Shown piece by piece: positions 45,365 through 58,800 of a stretch of DNA of 64,000 nucleotides. The position numbers and the translations under genes were made by a program. Source of the DNA: Tetragonia tetragonoides (taxonomy: Eukaryota > Streptophyta > Magnoliopsida > Caryophyllales > Aizoaceae); the NCBI GenBank assembly GCA_038025085.1, contig CM076142.1, positions 4,315,501 to 4,379,500 on the forward strand, given 5' to 3'. The notes beneath the pieces were generated by a model. The model was not told where the DNA came from, did no database searches, and was given only the letters and a program-made list of their open reading frames with translations. Numbering within the stretch: the first letter of the stretch is position 1; the number at the start of each line of letters is the position of its first letter.

Positions 45365-46699
45365 CTACTAGATTTTAAAAATAATATTTATTTTATTTGT
45401 GATCACGTTGTATTCGGCTGTAATACTACTTTGTAATGACATGTCTTAATATTCATATACACACAGACACGTAGCTGTCTATTTGGAAAAAAAATATTAT
45501 CATAAAATAAGGTGTTCAACTAACTGATAAATAAGATAAAATTGTGGTATTCGAATTAGAGATTCAAACTCACAATTCTCACTCCACAGTTAGTTTAAAG
45601 AATATTATTTATATATTTTTGTTCTCAAATGTTCTTATATGAAGGCAACTTCTAATAATTGTGACTATCCATGTTGTTATTATTTATTTTTTTTGGTCTG
45701 ACACTGTCCTGTTGAATCTGGACCGAATTGGGTGGGATCATAAAAGTGGTAAAATTTTCCCAACAAGTATTTAACACTGTATTTACAGGATCTTAAACCC
45801 AAAATTTCTGCTTAAACTAGAAGAATCCCTCACCAACTCACCTAAGTGTTTCTTAGTCATGTTGTTATTATTTTATGAGGAGGTTCATTGCAAATTACTA
45901 GTTTTTCGTCCAAAAGTAATACTGATCTACTTATCGTTTTTCGCAAAAACTTTTATACGGCCGCCCTATACAATAGGGCTGGCTCTTTGTCTTTTTACTC
46001 TCAAATCGCACGCGCTTAGTCTCTCAATCCACCCCCTTGCTCACTGTTCTTTCTCTCTCCTCCATCACTCTTTCTTTCCTCTGCCTCCCGGTGACTTACC
46101 TTTGACCACCACTGGCCAACCAACGACAACCGACCAACTTTGATCGCTGACCGCCAGTCTTACTCGTCGTTTTTCTCTCTCCTCATCACACCAAACAGAA
46201 ATTTCCATCATCACTTTTTCTTCTCTCTCTCCTCTATCTCTCCTTTGGTTAAACTCTCAGTTGTGAGGATAAGAATTTTAATTGAGGATTTTGGATTGTA
46301 ATAAGAAGAGAGAGAAAATTGGTGGATGGAAACCCACAAACATTGTCTTCTCATAATTGATTTATGAATAGAGAATTGGTTATAATATTGCTTCTGGGTT
46401 TTGCATTTGCCGAAAATGAGTATTTGAAAAAGAAATTTAAGAAGGGGATTGAGTGAATTTGGTTGTTTGGTTTGAAAATTGATGTTTTTTTTTTCTTATC
46501 TCCTTATGAAAGTAGACATTTGGAGAAGATGAAAGGGCTATGAGGTGGCTGAGGGAAAGGTGATTTGCTCGGGCGTTTTTTGCACGGTCATCGGAAGAGG
46601 AGTTATGATTTCACATGTCTGGTGTGGAACAAGGATGGATTCATTGCGTTAAATTGTCTAGTCATTTTCAGTGTCGTTTAGTGCTTTAATTTGGTTTAT
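45365..46699. other. Intergenic, no gene seen
   Basis: AT-rich. A CT-rich open stretch at 45960-46250 (TTTCTCTCTCC) resembles a plant 5' leader, but no coding sequence follows. Confidence 0.4.
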
Positions 46700-47470
46700 T
46701 GAATGGTAGTAAGTAGAACAGATTAACACTACAATAAAATAAATTTAAACCACAAAGTGACATTAACACAATATAAACTTTATTCATCTGAAAGTGAACC
46801 CACATATATAAAATAAACCGACATGATAGGGCAACAAAGTGTCACCGGATCAAAATAAACTATCACCATAACGCAATAATGTCACACTACAAACAAAATA
46901 AACTAATACTAAAAGAAAATAAAGTGGCCATAGAGTAAAATAAATTAACACCACAACTCAATAAAGTAACACTACAATAAAATAAATTGACACTAGGACG
47001 CAAGAAAGTGATTCTAAAACCAAATAAATTGATACTAACACACAACAAAGAAATAAAGTGACCATAGAGCAAAATAAATTAACACCGCAACTCAATAAAG
47101 TGACACTGTAACAAAATAAATTGATACTACGACGCAACAAAGTGATACTAAAACCAAATAAATTGATACTAACACGCAACAAAGAAACAAAATGACCATA
47201 GAGCAAAATAAATTAACACCGCAACTCAATAAAGTGACACTAGAATAAAATAAATTGATACTACGAGATAACAAAGTGATACTAAAATCAAATAAATTGA
47301 TACTAACACGCAATAAAGTGACACTATAATAAAATAAATTAATACTACGAGGTAACAAAGTAATACTAAAACCAAATAAATTGATACTAACACGCAACAA
47401 AGTGACACGAGCGACAACAAGTAAACTAGCATAACAAGATAACATAGTGACAAAGTAAACTTTCACTTTA
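46700..47470. repeat. Minisatellite with ~27-31-bp monomer and ~135-bp higher-order unit
   Basis: Monomers of the form AATAAATTGATACTAACACG / CAACAAAGTGATACTAAAAC repeat throughout. A five-monomer block beginning with GTG(A/G)CCATAGAG recurs at about 46924, 47056 and 47192, about 135 bp apart. The open frames on the minus strand (VSINLFGFSITLL repeats) come from the repeat and are not a gene. Confidence 0.88.
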
Positions 47471-49839
47471 TTGATAAATAAATAAATAGTAATAATAATA
47501 AAAATAATAATAATATTTATGAAAAAAAAATACACTTGAGGAAACAAGAGGAAACGAATATTATATTTTCAATCCAAAAAAAAATGATACTTTAATCTAC
47601 AAACTAGTCAATTATAAAATGGACAAAGAAGTGCTAAAAGAAAAATGGATGAAAAAGAAACAAAGAAGCGGGAACGAAATTGCGTATTCACGGAGTCAAA
47701 CTCGGTCTACTGGTAACATTCGCTCAAATGAGAAGGAATCTAACCAGTGAGGCAAGGCCCATTATTTGATAAAGAAATAGAAAACAAAATATTTAGACAA
47801 GCCTCTCCGCCCAATAGTCGGGCGACGCGCGCGTCGTCTTCTTTCACGTGGAGTCTGTCACTCGCGCGGGCCCATTTAATTCTCACCTTATGGGATAGGG
47901 CCGTCCCATAAGAGAGTAATTGATCATTTTTTTATTTACACGTGTCATATTTTTTATATCACCTTTTTAGTACTGTTTTTTTGATTGAAAACACAATTAT
48001 CAATTTTTCCTTAATGATATCACTTACTTGCTCACAAATATATATCACATTTGTTCGTTGGCTTATACATGAAATTACCTCGTACAACTGATCATGCCAT
48101 AGGATATTGTTTTTCCATGACTGAAAACTCAAAATGGCAAAGATAAGAGGTAGGATTTTTGACACTAATTTTTTGAATCTTTTAGCCATTTTGACCTATG
48201 AAAAAGTTTTGATTACTATTAGGTGGGAGTTTTTGGAAAGGAGAATCAAAGAGAAGGTACCAACACCAATAAAGGAAATAAAATAGTTGGATAGAAAGAA
48301 AAGAAAACTAAAGAAACATTTGTAGTGACTCAACACTCAAGTCACCAGTGTTCGCTAAAGACCTTTTTAAATTGTTGTTATTTTATTTATACTTTATTGA
48401 AAAATGTTATCTAATCTAATAATATGTTTGGCGACGAGTTTTAAAAAGTTTTTCGATGAGTTTTACGTTTTGGGTGGATAAAAGTTCCTAAAAATTTGGA
48501 TAGATCAGACTAGTTTTTGAGAGAAGTTTTATCTTTTTTTTAGGGTCAATTAAGCTAAAAGCTAAAACTACTCACAAACTTGCTATGGTTCAATTATAAT
48601 CTCAACTTTTCAAGAGTTGGAACCTTTCTATTCCTTCTCTCCTTTCTCTCTCCTTCCTCACCACTCTCTCTCCTCCCCTCTCTCCCACTTGCCCGCCTAA
48701 TCTCACATTATAATGAGATTAGGGTCCTTTTTAATCATGAGATTGAGTAATTTGTGACAAACTTGCATACAACTCACATATACAACTAATTTTGCATAAT
48801 ATAGCCTTAGATAAACAATAGATCCAGATGAGTCCACCATGTTTAGTTAGCCCATACATCGGACAAACTAGTGCTAGGACATCAGAGAGGACAAAGAAAA
48901 AAGAGAAGAGAGGAGACTCGAAGAGATAGGGAGAGGTCCACCAAACTAAGTGGATACGGCCATACGGGCGGCTATAGCCTATAGGTAATAAGAATTGACC
49001 AAATTCACATGAGCTTCTGAATAACGTTTTCTTTAAGAGCTTCCACTATGGTGCAAGGTTATTGGGGGCAATAGGAGAGAAAAAGCTAGATGGGGTGATG
49101 ACACCATAGTGAGAGACATGTACTAGGTGCATGTGAAGAGGAGAGAGAGAGGGAATATTGTCATAAGAGCCTCTGATATGATAAGGAGGCAAGAGGAGAG
49201 AGAAAAACAACCAACCAATCAAAATGCGCCACGTGTTCTTGCCCAACACATATATTTATTGATTATTTTGTAAGTAGCATAACTTAATAATTAATAATGA
49301 ATAAAATATATAAAAATTACCAATATTTATATTTTTTCTCCCTTTATAATTAGAGATCCAATTTGATATATTTTTCACATCTTGAAAAAATTAAATAAAA
49401 GAGAGATGAAGGTGAGATAAAATGGTAAGGAGTAGTTTGGAGGCACCATAGTAGGTGAAAATTAAAAGGTACTACAAAGGGGAAACTGATGTGGATGAGA
49501 GAGAAATTGGTGCATGACATGCACTATTGCTCATGCTCTAACGAGCCCATTTAGCCATTTGCATTTTTGCACTCATATCGGGCTGACACGTGTCCTCCAA
49601 ATAATAAGTAGACTACAGACTACAGACTTCACAGTCCCCATCCACTACGATGTTACTATTATCCTAGCCGAGCCAATTAAAAAAAAAGGAAAAAAAGCCC
49701 TTCTAGAAGCCTCCCTAACCTTCCCAGTTCCCTCTCTATCTCTCCTCTTTCAACGCTCAAAGTCCAACTCCAACGTCCACCACTGTTTCTGAGATGAGAG
49801 CAAGAGCGAAACCCAGTTAGGAGAGAGAAAAAAACAAAA
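47471..49839. other. Intergenic DNA and NIT4 promoter
   Basis: AT-rich DNA with a short GC-rich patch near 47800-47870 (GGGCGACGCGCGCGTCGTC). The last ~200 bp before 49840 is the NIT4 leader or promoter, with CTCTCTATCTCTCCTC. No gene is seen. Confidence 0.45.
49037..49542. mobile_element. Possible MITE upstream of NIT4
   Basis: The left end AGAGCTTCCACTATGGTGCA and the reversed right end AGAGCATGAGCAATAGTGCA are imperfect inverted repeats about 500 bp apart, next to TTA/TAA. The match is weak and the boundaries are uncertain. Confidence 0.35.
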
Positions 49840-52800
49840 ATGGCCTTAATTCCGAGTAGTGCCACCACCGATGGGCCGATATTCGCCGAAGTAGAAATGG
49901 GGGCTGACACTTCGCCCACCACCGTTCGAGCCACCGTCGTTCAAGCCTCCACCGTCTTCTACGACACTCCCGCCACCCTCGGTATTTTCTCTCTCCTCTC
50001 TCAATATTATTTTATTCGCAATTTCGATGATTCCTTTTGCATAATTGAATATAAGAACAGTTTAATTTTGATCATGTCCTCAGATTGAGTTTATGTTTAT
50101 ATGTTCTTAATTTTTAGTTGCTATAGTATCGCTTTTCATTCCGCAATTTTTGTTCGGAAATGCAATTTAGGTTACATTTTTTATTAAGTGAATGTAAGTT
50201 CATCAAGCTACTAATTACTGCTATAGTCTTGCTTTTCATTCCGCAATTTTTGTTTTGAAGTGCAATTAGGTTACATGTTTTATTAAGTGAATGTAAGTTC
50301 ATCAAGCTAATTACTGCTATAGTCTTGCTTTTCATTCCGCAATTTTTGTTTTGGAATGCAATTAGGTTACAATTTTTGTAAAGTGAATGTAACTTGGACG
50401 TCAGGAAATAATAGGCATTCCTGAGTGTGATTCAAATTAGTGATGAGACTATTATTAGTTTTAGACATCAGGAGTATATAGCAATCTGATCGAATGCTGC
50501 TTTTATGTCGCTCATTGTTGTCGATGTTCGAAAAAGCGATACCGTGAGTGTCTTCTTTAAGACAGATATTAGAAAATTCAGAAGGAATGTGTATTTTTCT
50601 GGTTTAATCATGATGAGGTATTGTAGTAGAGGATTATTGGGGTTTATTATGTGCTCCTTTTAGAGGGATCAACAATTTTTGGGATGAACTAAATAAGGGC
50701 CTTTTCATATCAATGTTGATATAAGTAACCAGGATGGGTCTAATTGAATGATGACGCTGAAAGAAATGAGGAAAATAAGGGTGATACGAAAATGAATCAA
50801 AATGTTATTACTGGTGATGCAGATTGTGGACATGTTGATAAGACATTTTAAGTATTGAAATACTATTATTTTGCTGGCTTCTTGTATTGACTATGTTGTA
50901 TCTAGTTTCAATTTTCTTCTTTCTCAATCACTCCTAATCAGTGAGTAATGCTAACTAAGGATGATGATTGTGCCGAAATTCTCCTGGATAATGAGGTTTT
51001 AATCAGAGGAACCAAGTATATGATACTGCTATGTATGATTTGTGAACTTACCAATCCACAAAACTCCTATGTGTAACAAGGTGTCGATTTTCTTGGTTGT
51101 ATCAGTCATTTTTGTTGGCCAATGCATAGTGTAAAGTTTATCAACTGTCCATAAAATGGCCAATACGAGTGAAAAACAGCTAGATGGCCAACCAAAACAA
51201 TTCTTGTTGTGGTGATAGCCATAACGTATGACGCGATTCCGGTAGCATTTTTCTGTGAAGTCGCAATAGTGTTTTCCTCAGTTTAAACATGGATGATCTA
51301 TCAGTGAGGAAATTGCCTAATTTGTGAAAGCACTAGAATGGTAGAAGGGGTTGCTGGATTACACCTTTTTTTTTTTAATTAAAAAAGAAAGTATTAATTC
51401 ATGAAAGGGGGATCTCTGAATGTATAGACTTTAAGAGTTATATGCATGTCTGATGTGTCGTGTCATCCCGGCGCTTCTTGCTTTCGAGTATTTCCTTCAA
51501 AACTTGTTTATTAGAGTTCTAATTATTATCAAAGGAAGTTATAAACTTGTCAATCCTTCTTTTGTGCCTAAATAACATGTCAGCTACAATAGAATGGGAT
51601 TTTCTGTTGGCTCTTGGGTATGAGAGTGATTAAGCCAAGAAGTTTTAATTTGAAGTTATGCAGGTGCAGCCCCATGCTGGAAAGACTTACTTTTAACCCT
51701 TGGATGGCTCCTTGATAGTTGGCATAGTGTCTCGCGGTATAATATCTTTAGGGGGGGGGGGTGTTTACCAAACTCTTTTTTCAAGCTTCAGCTTCCCCTT
51801 TCACATTCTCTCACATCCACCCTCTTCCACCTCCATCTCCACCAAATTCAGCTTCTTAGAAGCAGAAAATAGCCCCCCGTGACGCTAGAAGCAGAAGCCT
51901 CAACTTGTGGCTTCTGTTTTTGGCCTTCTTGATGGGTATTTTCCGCTTCTAAGAAGCTGAATTTGGTGGTGGAGAGGGTAGGATGTGAGGGAAATGAGGG
52001 AGAAAAGCTGAAGCTTGGAAGAAGTTTGGCCAAACACCCCTTAATTAGGATATTAGGTCTCCTTTGAGCTTACACAAACTTACAACCTTGTGAGGGGGGG
52101 GGGTGATTCAATCATGTAAACAGATGTTAGGCACCACTTTGTTTACTTTTGTCCCCTTTCTTCATTCTCTTTTACTGAAAGTGATCTGGCATGCGAGTGA
52201 AAAAAATGAGCTCCCACCATGTTGCCACTTGTTTATTTATTGATTTTTTTTCTTACGATGGTAACTTGTGTTTTTATGTTGCATATCAATGACGTAATTG
52301 AGAATCTAAAGCTCATTTTACTTTCGTCTTTACCTCAGACAAGGCTGAGAGGTTGTTAGCTGAGGCAGCTTCTTATGGAGCCCAGTTGGTTGTGTTTCCT
52401 GAAGCATTTATTGGTGGTTATCCACGTGGTTCAAATTTTGGGGTCACAATTGGTAACAGGACAGCAAAGGGCAAGGAAGAGTTCCGAAAATATCATGCCT
52501 CTGCCATTGATGTCCCTGGTAAGAATCCGTTGTCTCTCTAACATCCATTGATGATGCCCAGTTAAATTTAAGGCGACACTCAAAGTCAAAGTTGTGAGGT
52601 TAGAAGTTAGTTATACTAGGATTTAATTGGCTTTATTCAGAAGGTTTGTCACTTTATTCTATATAACTCCAATGATAATATGTTCTAGCTTTTTTACTGC
52701 CTTTTTCCTTCCTCCCAAACACACTCCTATGTCTTATCTCTATGAGATAAGGGTTAAGACATGCAGTACTTTTACATGATATGTAAATTGAATTGACCCG

Positions 52801-55800
52801 ACCGAAAACCATATGATCCGGCAAAAAGAAAAACATTCTTTATTTTTTGCTATAAAAAAAATAAAATAAAATACACCACCTGGCACCCACCCCAACCCAA
52901 AAACTAAGGGTTCGTTCTTTTTATGTCAAAAACACCGATCTAAACGAAACTCTTAATTGGTTTTTGAGCACCTTTAGCCTTTTGAAACAAGTCCAAACAT
53001 ATAAAATATGAGACTCATTTGATAGTATGCGTGGAAATATTTGGAACGGCACAAATATCATTATGAGTTTGTTTTGGAGTAAAAGATTATTTAATTGATA
53101 AGTTCACACATGAAATGAACCGGTAACTGAATCAAATTAAACTAAGCTAAGACATGTGAGCTCAAATCCGCGAGCAAACTCCTGGAGTTGGTCTTTCTCC
53201 ATCACACATTCACTGCCCAGCGCATCATAGATCACACTCCCCGCTTCAAAGCCCTTGAGCTACCCGTCCATCTTCTCTCGGGTAGCATCGGACTGGACCA
53301 AAGCATCCCCTTCCTAGTCCGCTGCTCGAAAAGGTCGCTGAACTTACCTTCCATCTCCGAACAACTCTTTGTACAAATGGCGTGGCTCCCTCAAATCATG
53401 GAGCACACCCACTCCCAGAAGTAAATCCTAGCAGGGTGACCTATCGTAATCGACGCCCGGGCCTCCTGGGCCGAACCCATAACGATGGAAAAGGAAGCCC
53501 GACGGGGCCTGCATGAAATCAGCCACGACGTACTCAGGACTTTGCCCCGCTAGCAACCCGGGCTAGCGGGTTCTTGTAGGCAAGATGGCATGTGAGCCCA
53601 ACAGTTGGTTTAGTTATAGTATTTGTATAAATGCTAGCTAGAGGGGCGTTTGGCTTTGGTTGGTAGAATGATAGGTTGATCATGTGGGTTCAACCCATGA
53701 CCCAAGTCGCAGTGACCGAGCCCATGCGCCTTGTCCAGTAGCGCCTCCAACGCCCATGACCCATAATGCAGCAACGCCTTGTCCGATGTGCCTCATGACC
53801 CATGACGCAACAACGCGCCTCGTCCCAGTGCCCATGACCCATGACGCAACCGTGACCCATGAGAAAACGTCTTGTCATGACGCAGCAACGCCTTATCCCA
53901 ACCCCCGTGACACATGACGCTACAGCGCCCTGTCCCAACACCCATGACCCATGACGTAGTGCCTTGTCCCAGCGCCCATGACCCAATGCTCAACGACGCC
54001 TTGTCCAAGAGCCCATGCACCCATGACGCAGCTGCGCCCATGACCCATGACGCATCAACGCCCATGACGCAACAACGCCCATGATCCATGACGTAGCGCC
54101 TTGTCCCAGTGCCCATGACCCAATGCGCAGCAGCGCCTTGTCCAAGAGCCCATGCACCCATTATGCAGCAGCGCCTTGTCCTAGCGCCCATGACGCACTA
54201 GCGCCTTGTCCAAGAGCCCATGACCCATGTCCAAAATCAAAGGCTATCCAGTCCCTCTGAAGCTGACAATTCGAAGTTCGGACAAAAACGACAACCAGGC
54301 CCCGGAAGCCCAAAATCGAAGGCAATAATCCATGATTTTTGAACTTTAGGGAGACCCAAGAACGAAGGTGGATATTTTTGCACCACATCATACAAATACC
54401 ACTAGCGAGCATAGGAGGCCCCCGAGGTCAGTTATTGGGTCCCTGATTGGCTTCAATGACCGTTTAGGGGACACAAATGCAAGGGCTGAAACATCGGAAG
54501 CATTGGTGAAAACGGAGTTCGGAGACCAAGATGACCTTCCCCGGGACACTTGGGTTCCTCTAGGGAATCCACGTTTTTTGGGCTTACAGGAGGCCCCGAA
54601 ACAAAGGTGGATTTTTTCGCACATCGCATGGGACATTGGAGCTCCCCGGGGTCGATAATCGGGTTCCTATATGCTTGGTCGACTTTAATCGGGACACTAA
54701 AGCAACAACCCAAAAACCGAAAACATGGGTGAAATCAGAGTTTGGTGGACCCGGATGACCTTCCCGGGGCACCGGGGGTCCTCTAGAGTCACTATAAACC
54801 TTCGGAGAAATTTGGGCAAAGATGACAACCGCAGTCCAGGAAGCTGAAAATTGAATGCTATAATCCATGTTTTTTCGGCTTCCAGAGGCCCCAAAACAAA
54901 GGTAGATATTTCCTCACCACATTGCACGTGATACCCCTAGGGGACATGGGAGGCCCCTGGGGAAGGTTATCGTGTTTCTGATAGGTTTGGACGGGTGTTT
55001 TACGGAACACGATGTTTTTTAAATGACATGGGAGTCCAAGCTTTACTTGACTAATTCCATAGGGCTCCGAAGCTAACGACCAGAAAAACCTCCTGATGCG
55101 TTGAGGGAACTCGAATCCGAGGCCCTTGGAATACTTCTCCATGGGGAGTTGGGGACACAATGAAGGGTCGTCGTGTCAAAGATAATCGTGTGAAACCCTC
55201 CCGACACTAAGCTTCCATTGATGTATTAGCCAATTGAACTAATGAATATTGTAGATTGAATCATTATTTTTTGACATTGTCATTATTTAAGTGATTTATT
55301 TCTCGAATCGGGTCATAGCGTGTCAATTTCGTGTTCAGATTCTTAACACTGACCCAACCCAACCCATTTAACTAAACATGTTACTCGTGTCGACCTGCTT
55401 AAGTTAAATGTTTCAAAAATCTCACCACTAACCCGTTCATTTAGTGTCCACTTCGTGTCGTGTTAGCTTTTGCCGGACTCCCGGAGACCCCAAAGAGCGA
55501 AGGTGAATATTTTCTCACCACATCGTACGGGACACCCCTAGGGGACATGGTAGGTCTCCGGGGTCAGAATTCGGGTCCCTAGGCTTGGATGAGCGTTTCA
55601 CGGGACACTAATGTAAGACCCCGAAAACTGAAACCATGGGGTGTAATCCGAGTTCAGGGATCTGAATTACCTTTCTGGGCAGCGGGGTCCTCAAGGGTCA
55701 CGATCGACCTCCCAGAGGAGTTTGGGCAGAAACGACAACCGGACCCTGTGAAGCCGAAAATTGTTGGTTATAAAATCCACGTTTTTTGGGCTTCCGTGAG

Positions 55801-58800
55801 GCCCCAAAACGAAAGTGATAATTTTCTCACCACATCGGTCAGGACTCCCCTAAGGGACATGGGAAGCCCCGGCACAATATGGTTAGTTATCGGGTCCTTA
55901 AAAGGCTTGGACGTGTGTTTTATGGGACACCAATGTAAGGGTTGAAACTCCGAAACATTGGTAACATCTGTGTTCGGGGACCCGAATGACCAACCCGCTT
56001 CCCGGGGCACCCGTAGTCCTCTAGGGTCACGATCGAGCTCCCGGAGAAGTTTGGGCAAAAACGACAACAGGGCACTAGGAAGCGAAAATCGTTGGCTATA
56101 ATCCATTTTTTTGGCCTTCCTAGAGGCCCTAGAACAAAGGTGGATATTTTCGCACCACATAACACGGGACACCTCGAGAGAACATGGGAGGTCCCCGGGA
56201 TCGGTTATCGGGTCCCTTATTGGGTTCGACAAGTGTTTTACATGACATAAAATGTCAAGGCCGGGACACCGAAAGCATTGGTTAAATCAGAGTTCGAGGA
56301 CCAAGATGACCTTCCCTTGGGGTCCTTTAGGGTCACGATAGACTGCCAGAGAAGTTTGGGCAAAAACTACATTCGAGCCCTGTGAAGCCAAAACTCCACG
56401 AGGCCGGAATGAAGGTGGATAAGGGAGGCGGCCCCGAGGTCGGTTAACAGGGGCCTGATAGGCTTGGACAAACGTTTTACAGGACACTAATGTAAGGGAC
56501 GGAATATCAAAAGCATTGATGAAATCAGAGTCCGGAGCCACAAGGGAGAAGTTTGGGTAGCTATAATCCATGTTTTTTGGGAGGCCTAGAACGAATTCGG
56601 ATATTTTCGCATCACATCGCACAGGACACCCCTAGAGGATATGGGAGACCACCGGGTTGGTGATCTGTTCCCTTATAGGCTTGGACGGGTGTTTTACGGG
56701 GACACCAATGTAAGGGCCAGAACAACGTAAGCATGGGTGAAGTCGATGTTCGGGGACACCGAGCATGGATGACCTTCCTAGGGCACTTGGGATTCTCTAG
56801 GGTCATAATAGGTCCCCCGGAGAACTTTGAGCAAAAACGACAGCCGCGCCCCGGGAAGTTGAAAATTAAAGGCTATATAATCCACTTTTTTGGGCTTCCT
56901 AGAGGCCTTGGAACGAAGGTTGACATTTTTCCATCTCATTGTACAGTACACCCATATGGGATATGGGAGGCCTCCGGGGTCGGTTTTCAGGTCTCTAAAT
57001 AGGCTTGGACGGGTGTTTTACGGTATACTAATTTATGGCCCAAAACGCCTAAAGCACGGGAGAAATCGAAGTTTGGGGACACGGATGACCTTCCTGGGGC
57101 ACCGAGCGTCCTCTATGGTCACGATAGATCCCTCGAAGAAGTTTGGTAAAAAACGATAACCAGGGCCAGGATGTCGAAAATCGAAGGCTAATCCACGTTT
57201 TTTGGGTTTCTGGAAGGCCCTGGAACGAAGGTGGATATTTTTGCACCACATCGCACGGGACACCCTTAGGAGATATGGGAGGCCACTGGGGTCGGTTATC
57301 GGGTCTTTAGTAGGCTTGGGCGGGTGTTTTACGGGACACCAATGTAAGGGCTGGAACATCGAATGCATGGGCGAAATTAGAGTTCGGGAACATGGATGAC
57401 CTTCTCGGGGCACAGGGGATCCTCCTTTCTGCACTAGGTTCTCTCGGTTGTTCCCGTTATCAACTCTCCATGGGGCTAGGGTTGCTGATTTTTTCTCATT
57501 GTAGAGTGGTACTTGGAATTTTCATTTTCGTCGATCACCTCAAGGTAGGGAGATGTAGGAGCTCATGAATTCTGTTAAGCTTTCGAGTTCAGTTGAGTTT
57601 TGGCGGTGGGTGGGAGATCCTTGAGGAGAGTTTTCTTGCAAGTCCTTTTCTCGACGTTTGGGGACACCTTTCCCTAGCTTTCCTCTAGCAGATTTGATTT
57701 GGAAAGCTAAGGTGCCTTTGAAAGTGAAGGCTTTTGTGTGGACTTTGGTGTTAGATAGATTTGACACAAATGATGCGAGGATGAGGAGGAGACCGGGGTG
57801 CCTTTGGCGCCTGATGTGTGTTGGATCTGTCGGGCTTGTAGTGTAGTGAGACCTCAGCGCATCTTTTTCTTTGGTGTGAGGTGGCCCATAGCTTTTGGAG
57901 TAGATTGTTTCCTAGAGAGGTGTGGCTTTTCCATCCAGTGTTGAGGCACTTTTGCTGATGCGATTCCAGAGTTGTGGGGGTGGAAAGGAAAGAAAGTTGT
58001 TGTGGCATAATGCTTATTTTGTGATTTTGTGGTGTATCTATCAATGACATTTTGGCTGCTCTTGCTTTGCTTTGGGATAAGATGTGCTTTCGCCTTTGGA
58101 GTTATATTGGAGTTAAACTATTAGTGATTTGGGGCATTTTGTAAATGTTATACTGTTGAGGATACCTTATCCTCGATTCTGCTGATACTATATTAATATA
58201 TTTTTTTTTATCTAATAAAAATAGATCCCATGGATAAGTTTGGGTAGAAACGACAGTCGCGCTTCGGAAAGCTCAAAATTGAAGGCTATAATCCACTTTT
58301 TTGGCTTCCATAGGTCCCCGGAACGAAGGTGGACATTTTCACACCCCATCGCACAGGACAGCCTAGGGGACATGGGAGGCCCCCCGAATCGATTATCGGG
58401 TTTCTAAGAGGTGTGGACGTGCGTTGTATAGGACACAACCCCGACAACATGGGTAAGATCAGAGTTTGGAGACCCGAATGACTTTCCCGGAGCATGGGGG
58501 ATCCTCTAGGAACACGATAGACCTCCCGAAAAAATTTGGGCAAAAACGACATCCGGGTTCTGGGAAGCCAAAAATCGAAGGCTATAATCCATGTTTTTTG
58601 GCTTCCGGAAGGCCTCAGAATGAAGGTGCACATTTTTGCACCACATCGCACGTGATATCCCTAAGGGAGTTGTGAGGCCCACGGGGTCGGTTATCGGGTC
58701 CCTGATAGGCTTGGACAGGCGTTTTATGGGGCACCATTGTAAGGGGCCGAAACACTAAAAGCATTAGTGAAATCGGAGTTCGGGGCCCATATGACCTTCC

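Noticed and set aside
46700..47470. CRISPR-like repeat array
   Set aside because: Monomers are contiguous and degenerate without unique spacers, and the genome is a plant nuclear one.
46887..47547. Hydrophobic repeat protein on the minus strand (VSINLFGFSITLL)
   Set aside because: Arises from the AT-rich minisatellite; several overlapping frames look equally open.
53550..53590. Helitron 3' end (hairpin near CTAG)
   Set aside because: The hairpin is strong, but the expected CTRR terminus about 10 nt downstream and a 5' TC start could not be placed.
53690..54191. Frames rich in MGHG/WDKAL repeats
   Set aside because: Direct translation of the CATGACCCATGACGC minisatellite.
54388..57434. Long minus-strand frames reading as proline-rich repeats (PITDPGGLPCPL-like)
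   Set aside because: They follow the ~315-bp tandem unit, jump between frames at every copy, and have no start, domain or splice logic. They are products of a GC-rich repeat.
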